Assembly (NCBI GenBank): GCA_900549335.1
Contig: UROJ01000005.1
Coordinates: 1 to 18,738 of the forward strand
DNA from: an uncultured Collinsella sp.
GTDB taxonomy: Bacteria > Actinomycetota > Coriobacteriia > Coriobacteriales > Coriobacteriaceae
DNA length: 18,738 bases
Reading direction: 5' to 3'
In this document: piece by piece, positions 7,054-13,897 of the stretch
How the letters are laid out: every line of letters begins with the position of its first letter
Numbering within the stretch: position 1 is the first letter of the stretch
Program-made: the position numbers and the translations under genes
The notes under the pieces: model-generated
Databases searched by the model: none
The model's input: only the letters and a program-made list of their open reading frames with translations
Told to the model about the DNA's origin: nothing

Positions 7054-8286
7054 GTGAAGGCCGCAAGTGTTTCCGTCGGTATCGCACCTCAAGGTAAATT
7101 CTGGATGGAGGGCTATATCCACCCCATCCGAAAAGAGCCGGGGCTCGGCATCCACGACGAGCCGCGCGCGACGCTGCTTTTGGTCGAGGTCGAAGGCGTG
7201 CGGACGCTATTCGTTTCGATCGATGTGTGCGTTCTCAAGGCTGAGACGACTGCCGCGATGAGGACGGGGCTGTCGGGCTTGTTGGGGATCGAGGTGGGGC
7301 ACATCGTCATCAACTCGATCCACACGCATTCTGCGGCGAACGGATTCGGGGGAGCTGGGTCCATGGACATTCCCACCACGCCGGGATACGTCGAGTATGT
7401 GACTGGGTTGGTGCTTCAGGCCGCGACGCGGCTTTGCGATTATGAACGGGACGTTAAGGCCCAGATGCTCATACGTCATGTGCGCGGCTGGTACTCGAAT
7501 CGTAACGATGCCGAGCTTCCGTTCGACGATGAGGCCCTGATTTTGCGCTTTGTGTATGAGGATGGGTCCGTTGCGGGTGCCATGCTCAACTTCAACTGTC
7601 ACGCGACGGTCGTCGGACCCACCAACCGACTGCTCACGACCGATGTCCAGGGCGGGGTGCGCGACGAACTCGTCGATTGGATTGGCTGCGTGCCCTATAT
7701 CTTTACGGGTGCCTCGGGCGACCTGGGCAACCGACAGTTCCGCCAGGGTAATGATTTCGCCGAGCTCCGACGTGTCGCCAACGGTATTGCCGGCGAGATC
7801 ATGAAGGGGACCTTCGAGCCGGTCGAGCTTTCGGCACCCAAAGTGAGCCGTTTTTCGCACCATGTCCACTACAACAACGAACAGTTCTACCCTGAGTACC
7901 AAAAGCAGCTTGACGAGGTGCTCGAGGTACTCGCCAACAATCCCACCTTCGACGAGAAGAAGCTCGCTGATACCGAGAAAGCTATGCTCGAGGACCAGCT
8001 CGAGCGTCACGAGATGGACTTTACCGTAGAGATAACTACGCTCGACTTTGGCAGCGTGGTGTTCGCGACCTTCCCTGGCGAGCTGGCGAGCGAGCTTGGC
8101 GCCTACATTAGGGAGTCGTTTGCGGGAACGGGTAAGCATCCGGTGGTGATTGGCTACGCCAATGATTATCAGGGGTACTTTGTCGCGGCACACACTTATG
8201 GCGGCACGAGCTACGAGAGCTATGTGACGCAGATGCCCAAAGGTTGGACCGAGAAGATGCTCGAGTCCTATCGGGGGCAACTGTGA
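7054..8286 (+). CDS. Neutral/alkaline ceramidase-like zinc hydrolase
   Basis: This 410-residue protein resembles the catalytic domain of neutral (non-lysosomal) ceramidases, zinc amidases of the PF04734 type. The expected zinc ligands can be matched: HTH within SIHTHSA (His90/His92), His183 in NFNCHATVVG, Glu343 in FPGELASE, and a tyrosine in NDYQGYF (Tyr372 or Tyr375). There is no signal peptide and the C-terminal immunoglobulin-like domain of true ceramidases is absent, so it is probably cytoplasmic and acts on something other than membrane ceramide. GTG 7054 is chosen because GGAGG lies at 7043-7047; an ATG at 7000 would start inside the terminator. The stop overlaps the next gene's start by 4 bp. 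In this cluster an amide or N-acyl bond of a PTS-imported compound is a reasonable but unproven target. Confidence 0.72.
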   Translation: MKAASVSVGIAPQGKFWMEGYIHPIRKEPGLGIHDEPRATLLLVEVEGVRTLFVSIDVCVLKAETTAAMRTGLSGLLGIEVGHIVINSIHTHSAANGFGGAGSMDIPTTPGYVEYVTGLVLQAATRLCDYERDVKAQMLIRHVRGWYSNRNDAELPFDDEALILRFVYEDGSVAGAMLNFNCHATVVGPTNRLLTTDVQGGVRDELVDWIGCVPYIFTGASGDLGNRQFRQGNDFAELRRVANGIAGEIMKGTFEPVELSAPKVSRFSHHVHYNNEQFYPEYQKQLDEVLEVLANNPTFDEKKLADTEKAMLEDQLERHEMDFTVEITTLDFGSVVFATFPGELASELGAYIRESFAGTGKHPVVIGYANDYQGYFVAAHTYGGTSYESYVTQMPKGWTEKMLESYRGQL

Positions 8287-9122
8287 CAGCGCCGGGTCTG
8301 TTGGCACCGCGAGCGGGCGAGCTCGCTGTCGGATTCTTTGATGTTGACGGAACGCTGGTCTATCGCGACCCCGAGACGGGGCCTGGCAGCGTGCCGAACG
8401 AGCGGGTTTGCCAGGCTATCCGGGCGTTTGCCCGTGCGGGTGGGGTGCCCATCATTGCGTCGGGGCGAGCCATGCCTGGACTCGTGCAGCTGTTCGATTT
8501 ATTGCCTTTCCGCGGCTGCGTGAGTCTGGACGGTGCCTACGTTCAGCTCGACGGCGAGGTCATTGCCGACCGATGCTTCGATTGCGTCATGCTGGAACAG
8601 ATGGTCTCCGAGATGATCCGGTGCAGGATGGCGGCTTTTTTCGAGGGAACGGACGGTTGTGTCGAGCTTTCGCCTACGGGGGAAAGTCTGTATGACTGGG
8701 GCGAGGTCGCCTGTGATTTGGAAGGCATGGCTCGCGCTAACCCGTCGCTGCGATTTGGCAAGGTCGACTTTATTGACGTCTCGATGCAGGCATATCGAAA
8801 AAGCGAGTATCTTCGGTGCGAGCTCGGCTACTACGACGTGGGCGATGGGTGCCACGAGCTGGTGATGCCGGGTGTCAATAAGGGGTCGGGATTGCGGCTT
8901 TTAGCGGACAGGATCGAGCGAGGACTGCCGGATGGCTTTCGAAGGGTGCGAACTTATGCGTTCGGCGACTCGGAAAACGACCTTGCGATGCTCGAAGCCG
9001 CGGATGTGTCCGTCGCGATGGGGCAAGCGGCGTCGCATGTGCGCGAGGCCGCCGATTATGTGACCGATTCCTGCGCCGAGGACGGTGTGGCGACGGCGCT
9101 GGAAGCGCTCGGCCTTATCTAA
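8283..9122 (+). CDS. HAD-superfamily (Cof-type) phosphatase
   Basis: This is a 279-residue soluble phosphohydrolase of the Cof/YidA-like class of the HAD superfamily, which usually dephosphorylates sugar phosphates or similar metabolites. Motif I is FFDVDGT (nucleophile Asp20, acid/base Asp22), motif II is the serine of IIASGR, the motif III lysine lies in GVNKGSG, and motif IV is GDSENDL (Asp229, Asp233). GTG 8283 overlaps the TGA of the upstream hydrolase in a GTGA arrangement, and a G-rich run at 8273-8278 could serve as a weak ribosome binding site. An upstream in-frame ATG at 8244 would lie well inside the preceding gene. Coupling to the hydrolase suggests they act in sequence on one substrate. 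It is a paralogue of the HAD gene at 11791, both ending in a GLI tail. Confidence 0.85.
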   Translation: MTAPGLLAPRAGELAVGFFDVDGTLVYRDPETGPGSVPNERVCQAIRAFARAGGVPIIASGRAMPGLVQLFDLLPFRGCVSLDGAYVQLDGEVIADRCFDCVMLEQMVSEMIRCRMAAFFEGTDGCVELSPTGESLYDWGEVACDLEGMARANPSLRFGKVDFIDVSMQAYRKSEYLRCELGYYDVGDGCHELVMPGVNKGSGLRLLADRIERGLPDGFRRVRTYAFGDSENDLAMLEAADVSVAMGQAASHVREAADYVTDSCAEDGVATALEALGLI

Positions 9123-9154
9123 GGGGCTTCACCAGAGGTATCGTCAAAATAGCG

Positions 9155-9191
9155 AATGGGGCAAACGGGGTTACCCGTTTGCCCCATTTTT
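9155..9191 (+). terminator. Strong intrinsic terminator between convergent genes
   Basis: A perfect stem of at least 14 bp (9156-9169 with 9174-9187, core GGGGCAAACGGG) has a 4-nt loop GTTA and runs into TTTTT (9187-9191). It ends the + strand HAD gene. The facing - strand gene stops at 9196, so the stem may serve both directions, although the T tract favours the + strand. Confidence 0.9.
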
Positions 9192-9195
9192 GTGT

Positions 9196-11715
9196 CTAGT
9201 CGCGTCGTTTAGGCGTGCTGGCGTAGAACTTCTTCTTTTTTGGCTTGTCCGCAGGTGAGGGGTTGGGCGCTGCCGCACGGGGCTTGCGGGCCTCGGGGTT
9301 GCGCAGTTCCTCGACGCGCTCGGCAATTTCCTCGGCGCTAAAGCCGACCTCGGCCATGGCGTCCTCGATGGGCAGGCGGCGCACAATGTAGCAGTGGTGC
9401 ACCTTCTGGTTGCGCGCGAAGTCCTCGGGGATGGTCTGCGCCGTAATGTCCTCCAGCACCACGCCCGCGCGGGCGAGCTTGCGCGTCTCGGGGCGGAAGC
9501 CGCGCAGGTTGCAGCTAAAGATGGCATGGCCGCCCTGTGCGAGCAGGCGCGATACGCCGGCCAAAAGCTCAACATGGTCACGTTGGACATCCCAGGTGCG
9601 GCGGCCCATCTTGGACGAGTTCGAGAATGTGGGCGGGTCGACAAAGATCAGGTCCCAGCGGTTGCGCGTCTGGCGCTGGTCGCGAATCCAGGCGAGCACG
9701 TCGTCGCGCACAAAATGATGCTGAGGCCCCACAAAGCCGTTCTGGCGCATGTTGCGCTCGGCCCAGTCCAGATAGGTGTTGGAGAGGTCGACCGTCACGG
9801 TCTCCTCGACGCCGCCATCTGCCGCGTAGCAGGTGGCAGTGCCGGTGTAGGCAAACAGATTGAGGAAGCGGCGCGCCTGCTTGGCGTGCTCGCGCACCAG
9901 GTTGCGGGTGACGCGGTGGTCCAAGAAGATGCCCACGTCCAGGTAGTCGTCAAAGTTGACGGCAAAGGTGAGGCCGCCCTCTTCGATGAGCGGCAGTCGA
10001 CGGCGCGCGATGTTGGCGCGTTCGCCCGATCCGCCCTTGCCGGCGCCCTGCTTGCCGTACTGCGAGCCGCCGCGCGAACGCATACGGGCCTTGGCGTGCA
10101 CGTGCTCGGCCGGAACATCCAAGATACGCGGCGCGATGGCCAAGATGTCGAGCATGCGGGCCTGGGCCAGCGCGGGGTCGATGGTCTTGGGCGCGGCGTA
10201 TTCGGCGATGACAAGCCAGCGGCCCGGAGTCTGCGGGCAACCCTCGTACAGATCGATGGCGGCGGAGTAATCGGGCAGGTCGGCATCGTAGACGCGGTAG
10301 CAGCTCACGCCCTCGCGCTTGGCCCACTTGCGGCGCAGGCGGGCATTCTTGCGCAGGCGGTTGGCGAACTGCTCGGACTCGGGGATGAGCACGGGCAACG
10401 GCTTGCTGTCGCCCAGGTCGAGCGTGGCGGCAGGTTCGGGCATGAGGGCGTCGGCGGCTTCGTCTTGAGCGTCTGCGGTCTGCTCCTCGGCATCTGCGCT
10501 GGTCGCAGCTTCGAATGCCGCGGCGGCGTGGTCGAGCGAGGGCCAAACCTCAATAGTTGCCTCTTCATTATTGGGCATGACGGCGATGGAGCGCGCGGGC
10601 TCGGCGTGGAGCGCGCGCGCCATAAGGCCATCGCGGGTGAGCGCGGCGACCGGTGCCGAAGCGAGCTCGGGCGTGCGGCGCAGCTCGCCGACCAGCGTCA
10701 TGGCGTCGTGCATGAGCGAAAGCGGCGTCTCGGTGGTGTCCGCGACCACGGCGGCACCGGCGACGGCGCCCGCATGGTCCAGCACGGTGGCGGGCTTGGC
10801 GGCACAAAAGTCGACAAAACGCTTGTAGCCGGCACATTTAACCATGCGTTCAGCAGTCTTGCGGGCGGCGGGGTCAATGTCTACGGCCACGATGCGCGCC
10901 TGCCGCTCGCGTGCTGCCGCCTCGCGCTCGCGCGCCTCGGCAAGTAGCTGCTCCCACAGGGCGGCGTCGTGCAGCTGCCAGCCCTCAAAGCCCCAGTGCT
11001 CGCGGGCGGCGCCCGGGGCGCGGTCGGTTAGGATATTCACTGCCTCCAGCAGCAGACCGCCGCCGGCGCACGAAGCGTCGACCAGCGTGGGCAGGGCTTC
11101 GTTCTCGTAATCGTCGGCCGTCAGCTCGCGCTCGCATAGCGCGGTCCAGCCGACCTGCGCCAGCAACAGGGCGGCGTAGTCGGGGCGTAGCACGTGCGCG
11201 CCCTCGCCGGCGCGGGTCGCTGCGGGCGGCAGGCGTTTGAACAGCGGGTCGCCCGAAAGGTCCAGGCTGATGCTCGCGCGGCGCTGACGCAGCGAAAGCA
11301 GTAGGTGAACATCGGGGTCGGCGGCATCGACGTCGGCGCGACGGCCCGTGGTCTCGGCCAGACGGTCGCACAGCGCGTCCTTGGCGCGCAGGGCCGAGAA
11401 GCGCGTGTTGCGCAGCTGCTCGGTCACGCCGCGGGCGGTGATGGCGATGGTGGCGCCGGGGCGGATGATGGTCTCCCAGGCGATGTCGTAAACGCTGTCG
11501 TACAGCTCATCGGCATCCTGCGCCTCAAAGCGCCCAAGCACCACAAACACGCGGCTCGCCAGGCGCGACCACAGACAGGCGCGGTAGCCTTCTTCGAGCT
11601 CGCCCTCAAATGTAGCGCGGCCTTTCAGGCGGCGGACATGCGAAAGCCCGAGGCGTTTAAGCTCATCGGCGAGTGCGGACTCAAAGCCCTCGGGGCAGCT
11701 TGTGTAAAATTCCAT
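9196..11715 (-). CDS. rlmL: Fused RlmK/RlmL-type 23S rRNA methyltransferase with degenerate RlmL half
   Basis: This 839-residue protein has the architecture of the bifunctional 23S rRNA guanine methyltransferase RlmKL (702 residues in E. coli; N2-methylation of G2445 and N7-methylation of G2069). A THUMP-type N-terminus (about 1-155) precedes the RlmL-like Rossmann fold. There the SAM motif is unusual (DASCAGGGLLLEA, 213-225, where DPxCGSGT is expected) and I find no NPPY-type catalytic motif. An alanine- and acid-rich insert (about 330-450) follows. The C-terminal RlmK half is intact, with FAYTGT (621-626) and the DPPTFSNS motif (Asp693). The lysine-rich tail KPKKKKF could contact RNA. AGAGAGG lies upstream of the ATG. 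The likely reading is that only the RlmK activity remains, with the N-terminal half kept for RNA binding. Confidence 0.85.
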   Translation of the reverse strand: MEFYTSCPEGFESALADELKRLGLSHVRRLKGRATFEGELEEGYRACLWSRLASRVFVVLGRFEAQDADELYDSVYDIAWETIIRPGATIAITARGVTEQLRNTRFSALRAKDALCDRLAETTGRRADVDAADPDVHLLLSLRQRRASISLDLSGDPLFKRLPPAATRAGEGAHVLRPDYAALLLAQVGWTALCERELTADDYENEALPTLVDASCAGGGLLLEAVNILTDRAPGAAREHWGFEGWQLHDAALWEQLLAEAREREAAARERQARIVAVDIDPAARKTAERMVKCAGYKRFVDFCAAKPATVLDHAGAVAGAAVVADTTETPLSLMHDAMTLVGELRRTPELASAPVAALTRDGLMARALHAEPARSIAVMPNNEEATIEVWPSLDHAAAAFEAATSADAEEQTADAQDEAADALMPEPAATLDLGDSKPLPVLIPESEQFANRLRKNARLRRKWAKREGVSCYRVYDADLPDYSAAIDLYEGCPQTPGRWLVIAEYAAPKTIDPALAQARMLDILAIAPRILDVPAEHVHAKARMRSRGGSQYGKQGAGKGGSGERANIARRRLPLIEEGGLTFAVNFDDYLDVGIFLDHRVTRNLVREHAKQARRFLNLFAYTGTATCYAADGGVEETVTVDLSNTYLDWAERNMRQNGFVGPQHHFVRDDVLAWIRDQRQTRNRWDLIFVDPPTFSNSSKMGRRTWDVQRDHVELLAGVSRLLAQGGHAIFSCNLRGFRPETRKLARAGVVLEDITAQTIPEDFARNQKVHHCYIVRRLPIEDAMAEVGFSAEEIAERVEELRNPEARKPRAAAPNPSPADKPKKKKFYASTPKRRD

Positions 11716-11742
11716 GGGTGACCTCTCTGGTTGCGTCGCTCC

Positions 11743-11752
11743 ATTATATGAT
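11743..11752. promoter_or_regulatory. Overlapping divergent -10 elements
   Basis: The 75-bp gap between the divergent rlmL and HAD genes contains a perfect - strand TATAAT (11743-11748), about 28 bp from the rlmL ATG. Overlapping it on the + strand is TATGAT (11747-11752), 38 bp before the HAD ATG. Neither has a clear -35. If both are used, the two genes would compete for polymerase at this site. Confidence 0.4.
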
Positions 11753-11790
11753 GGATGCTTCGTTTGCCCTTATCCTCGAAAGGAACCCAT

Positions 11791-12618
11791 ATGATTGATG
11801 CGTGCCCCGAATCCGCCGTGCTCTTTTTTGACGTGGACGGCACGCTGACGTCGTTCGATCCCGACGATATGACCGACAAGGACTTCAATGCAGTCCATCC
11901 GTCGAAGGCTGTTGTCGATGCATTTGGTCGACTGCGCAATGCGGGTCACCGGGCATTTATCTGCACGGGTCGCCCCTTGTGGCTGATTGCCGATGGCCTG
12001 CGTGCGCTGAACCCGGCGGGTATCGTTGCCATGGCGGGGGCGACGCTCGAGGTCGAGGGCCGCGTGGTGCACGAGGATTGCTTTGACGAGGACGTTATCG
12101 CGGAGCTCGCGCGTCGTATTACTGTGGCGGGCGGCGAGGCGTTGTTCGAGACGAACGGTGCCACCTATTCACTTGAGCCAGTTGGTGTCGAACAGTCATT
12201 TCTGCTAGGCGCCGGCGTGGTGCATGGCGTTGATCAGATGCGCGTCGATGGCCGCTTGCGCGTAGGCAAGGTGTGCATTAACGCGAGCGACCTGGCTCGC
12301 GTAGCCAACGACGATGGCTTTATCGATCGCAACTTTGAGCTGTGCAATACCGGCGGCCAGAACCGCGAGCTGAGCCCCAAGGGCATTGACAAGGGCGTGG
12401 GCGTGGCGCGAGCGCTGGCGTATCTGGGCCGCACTGGCAATGCGCGCACCTTTGGCTTTGGCGATTCGGGCAACGACCTGGGCATGCTCGCTGCGGTCGA
12501 GACGGCCGTGGCCATGGGCAACGCCATGCCCGAGGTCAAGGCGCTCGCCGACTACGTGACCGACGATGTCGCACACGACGGCACCGTCACAGCGATGCAG
12601 CATTTCGGCCTCATCTAA
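11791..12618 (+). CDS. HAD-superfamily (Cof-type) phosphatase
   Basis: This 275-residue soluble phosphohydrolase has motif I FFDVDGT (Asp14/Asp16), motif II ICTGR, a motif III lysine in KGIDKGVG, and motif IV GDSGNDL (Asp225). A Cof-type cap domain lies between motifs II and III. Substrates of this class are typically sugar phosphates, FMN or similar, and nothing here fixes one. ATG 11791 is preceded by GAAAGGA (11778-11784); an in-frame ATG at 11755 would add twelve residues and has no such site. It is a paralogue of the gene at 8283, with the same motif layout and a matching ADYVTD segment near the C-terminus. It stands alone between the divergent rlmL and the transaldolase 193 bp downstream. 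Confidence 0.86.
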   Translation: MIDACPESAVLFFDVDGTLTSFDPDDMTDKDFNAVHPSKAVVDAFGRLRNAGHRAFICTGRPLWLIADGLRALNPAGIVAMAGATLEVEGRVVHEDCFDEDVIAELARRITVAGGEALFETNGATYSLEPVGVEQSFLLGAGVVHGVDQMRVDGRLRVGKVCINASDLARVANDDGFIDRNFELCNTGGQNRELSPKGIDKGVGVARALAYLGRTGNARTFGFGDSGNDLGMLAAVETAVAMGNAMPEVKALADYVTDDVAHDGTVTAMQHFGLI

Positions 12619-12811
12619 TGAATCTCGCCTTCTGACGTTTGCTCAAACTGCGACTCTTTGCTTTTGCATGCTCAATCGATTTATCAATCCAAACACTGAG
12701 GTGTTTATACCGTTCGCCGAGAAGATAAAAAACCGCAGCTCACGCCTTGATAAACGTAGGTAAAGTGTTTAGCAGTTCAACGCCCATATGCAGACGAAAG
12801 GAATCAGGCAG
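12619..12811 (+). other. Intergenic region with possible transaldolase promoter
   Basis: No gene or clear terminator is seen. A 6-bp dyad AAACAC (12691-12696) with GTGTTT (12701-12706) is followed by TATACC (12705-12710), a weak -10. TTGATA at 12748-12753 could be a -35, but its -10 at a 17-bp distance (TAGCAG) is poor. The stretch is AT-richer than its surroundings, as expected for a promoter region. Confidence 0.3.
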
Positions 12812-13516
12812 ATGGCAATCAAGGTGTTCGCTGACGGTGCAAACCTCGAGGGCATGCTCGACATGTACGAGAACGGCAACGTTCAGGGTTTCACGACTAA
12901 CCCGTCCCTTATGAAGAAGGGCGGCGTGACGGATTACCGCGCGTTTGCCAAGGAGGTCCTGACCCACATCACCGATGTGTCCGTGTCGTTTGAGGTCTTT
13001 GCCGACGACGTCGAGACCATGGAGGTTGAGGCCCGCGAGATCGCTACCTGGGCAGATAACGTCTACGTCAAGATTCCGTGCGTGACCACCAAGGGTGAGT
13101 CCACCGCCGGGCTGGTGCGGAAGCTTTCGGCCGACGGCATCAAGGTCAACGTTACCACCATCTTTACGCCTACGCAGGTCGACGAGATGGTCGAGGCCGT
13201 TGACGCCGAGACGCCGTCCATCATTTCGCTCTTTGCCGGCCGCATCGCCGACACCGGCGTCGACCCCATTCCGTTTATGACGGAGTCGGTCAAGAAGGCC
13301 GCCGCCAAGCCCAACTGCGAAGTCCTGTGGGCGTCCACGCGTGAGCTTATCAATATTTACCAGGCGGAAGGATGCGGTTGCCAGATCATTACGGTGCCCA
13401 ACAGCATCCTGGCCAAGCGCAAGAACATCGGCCGCGATCCGTACGAGGTCTCGCTCGACACCGTCCGCGGCTTTGCCAAGGATATCGCCTCGCTCGGCTT
13501 CCATATCCTGCCGTAA
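12812..13516 (+). CDS. Transaldolase family protein (FSA/TalC-like)
   Basis: This 234-residue protein belongs to the small transaldolase group that includes fructose-6-phosphate aldolase and TalC/MipB-type transaldolases. These cytoplasmic enzymes transfer or cleave dihydroxyacetone units by a Schiff base. Visible marks are FADGANLEG at the N-terminus, FTTNPSL (27-33), the VKIP motif with catalytic Lys87, NVTTIFT, ISLFAGRI and WASTRE. Transaldolase and aldolase activities cannot be told apart by eye. ATG 12812 has AAAGGAA (12797-12803) upstream; an in-frame ATG at 12788 precedes that site and is unlikely. The last codons (GFHILP) lie within a 19-bp sequence that is repeated 156 bp downstream. 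Confidence 0.9.
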   Translation: MAIKVFADGANLEGMLDMYENGNVQGFTTNPSLMKKGGVTDYRAFAKEVLTHITDVSVSFEVFADDVETMEVEAREIATWADNVYVKIPCVTTKGESTAGLVRKLSADGIKVNVTTIFTPTQVDEMVEAVDAETPSIISLFAGRIADTGVDPIPFMTESVKKAAAKPNCEVLWASTRELINIYQAEGCGCQIITVPNSILAKRKNIGRDPYEVSLDTVRGFAKDIASLGFHILP

Positions 13517-13670
13517 CGCGAACACTGACTACGCCGCGGGCTGCTCGTCCCGGCCTTTCCTTTCCCTATCGCTCACGCGCTTCGCGAGGGTCGCGCTAGG
13601 CAAAGGAAAGGCCGGGGCTGCCGACACGAGCTTGCCGGTAGGTTGGTGATAGGCTTCCATATCCTGCCGT
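13496..13670. repeat. 19-bp direct repeat duplicating the transaldolase 3' end
   Basis: GGCTTCCATATCCTGCCGT occurs at 13496-13514, as the last codons of the transaldolase gene, and again at 13652-13670. The match is perfect and stops exactly at both edges. The 137 bp between the copies consist mainly of one long hairpin. A duplicated gene end is what site-specific integration into a 3' end leaves behind, but a local duplication or a long target-site duplication would look the same. Confidence 0.8.
13543..13631. repeat. Long imperfect hairpin between the direct repeats
   Basis: A perfect 15-bp stem (13549-13563 with 13602-13616, arm CCCGGCCTTTCCTTT) continues inward after a single C-C mismatch through CCTA/TAGG, CGC/GCG and CGCG/CGCG. 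It extends outward through GCTCGT (13543-13548) with ACGAGC (13626-13631), leaving a 9-nt bulge. No T tract follows. The size and completeness resemble intergenic palindromic repeat elements. Confidence 0.7.
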
Positions 13671-13673
13671 GGA

Positions 13674-13887
13674 CAAAGGTACCCCCTGCAGCGACGTGCA
13701 AAATCGCGAGTATTCAGCAAGGTAAAGGCTTTTACCATCTGGTTGAAGCACGGAACAGCCCCCGTTTTGGCTCTGATGACGCTAAAACGGGGGCTGTTTT
13801 TGAAGTCATTGTCTTTGTGGGGCGTTCGGAACGGCGGAATTTGCAGAATACTCGCAATTTTGCACGTCGCGAGAGGGGGGACCCTTG
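13674..13887. repeat. Inverted-repeat element A (about 214 bp, no gene)
   Basis: The 30-nt arm 13691-13720 (starting GCGACGTGCAAAAT) matches the reverse complement of 13841-13870 at 28 of 30 positions. Weaker matching continues outward to CAAAGGTACCCCC at 13674 and its partner ending at 13887, about 40 of 47 overall. The 120-nt interior holds a small stem 13721-13736 and a strong terminator. The element fills the space between the convergent transaldolase and tex genes and has no coding frame I would support. The layout is like a non-autonomous miniature element. Confidence 0.65.
13754..13801 (+). terminator. Intrinsic terminator after the transaldolase gene
   Basis: The arms AACAGCCCCCGTTTT (13754-13768) and AAAACGGGGGCTGTT (13784-13798) form a perfect 15-bp stem with a 15-nt loop, and five T residues follow (13797-13801). 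It lies 237 nt after the transaldolase stop, inside inverted-repeat element A. It may also act on the tex transcript coming from the other side, although the - strand T tract is short. Confidence 0.85.
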
Positions 13888-13897
13888 CTTTGGCGGT

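Noticed and set aside
9394..10947. 517-codon frame antisense to rlmL
   Set aside because: It mirrors the high-GC third-position bias of the real gene on the other strand. The translation is a low-complexity Gly/Val/Ala/Arg mix without motifs, while the - strand gene has clear RlmK motifs.
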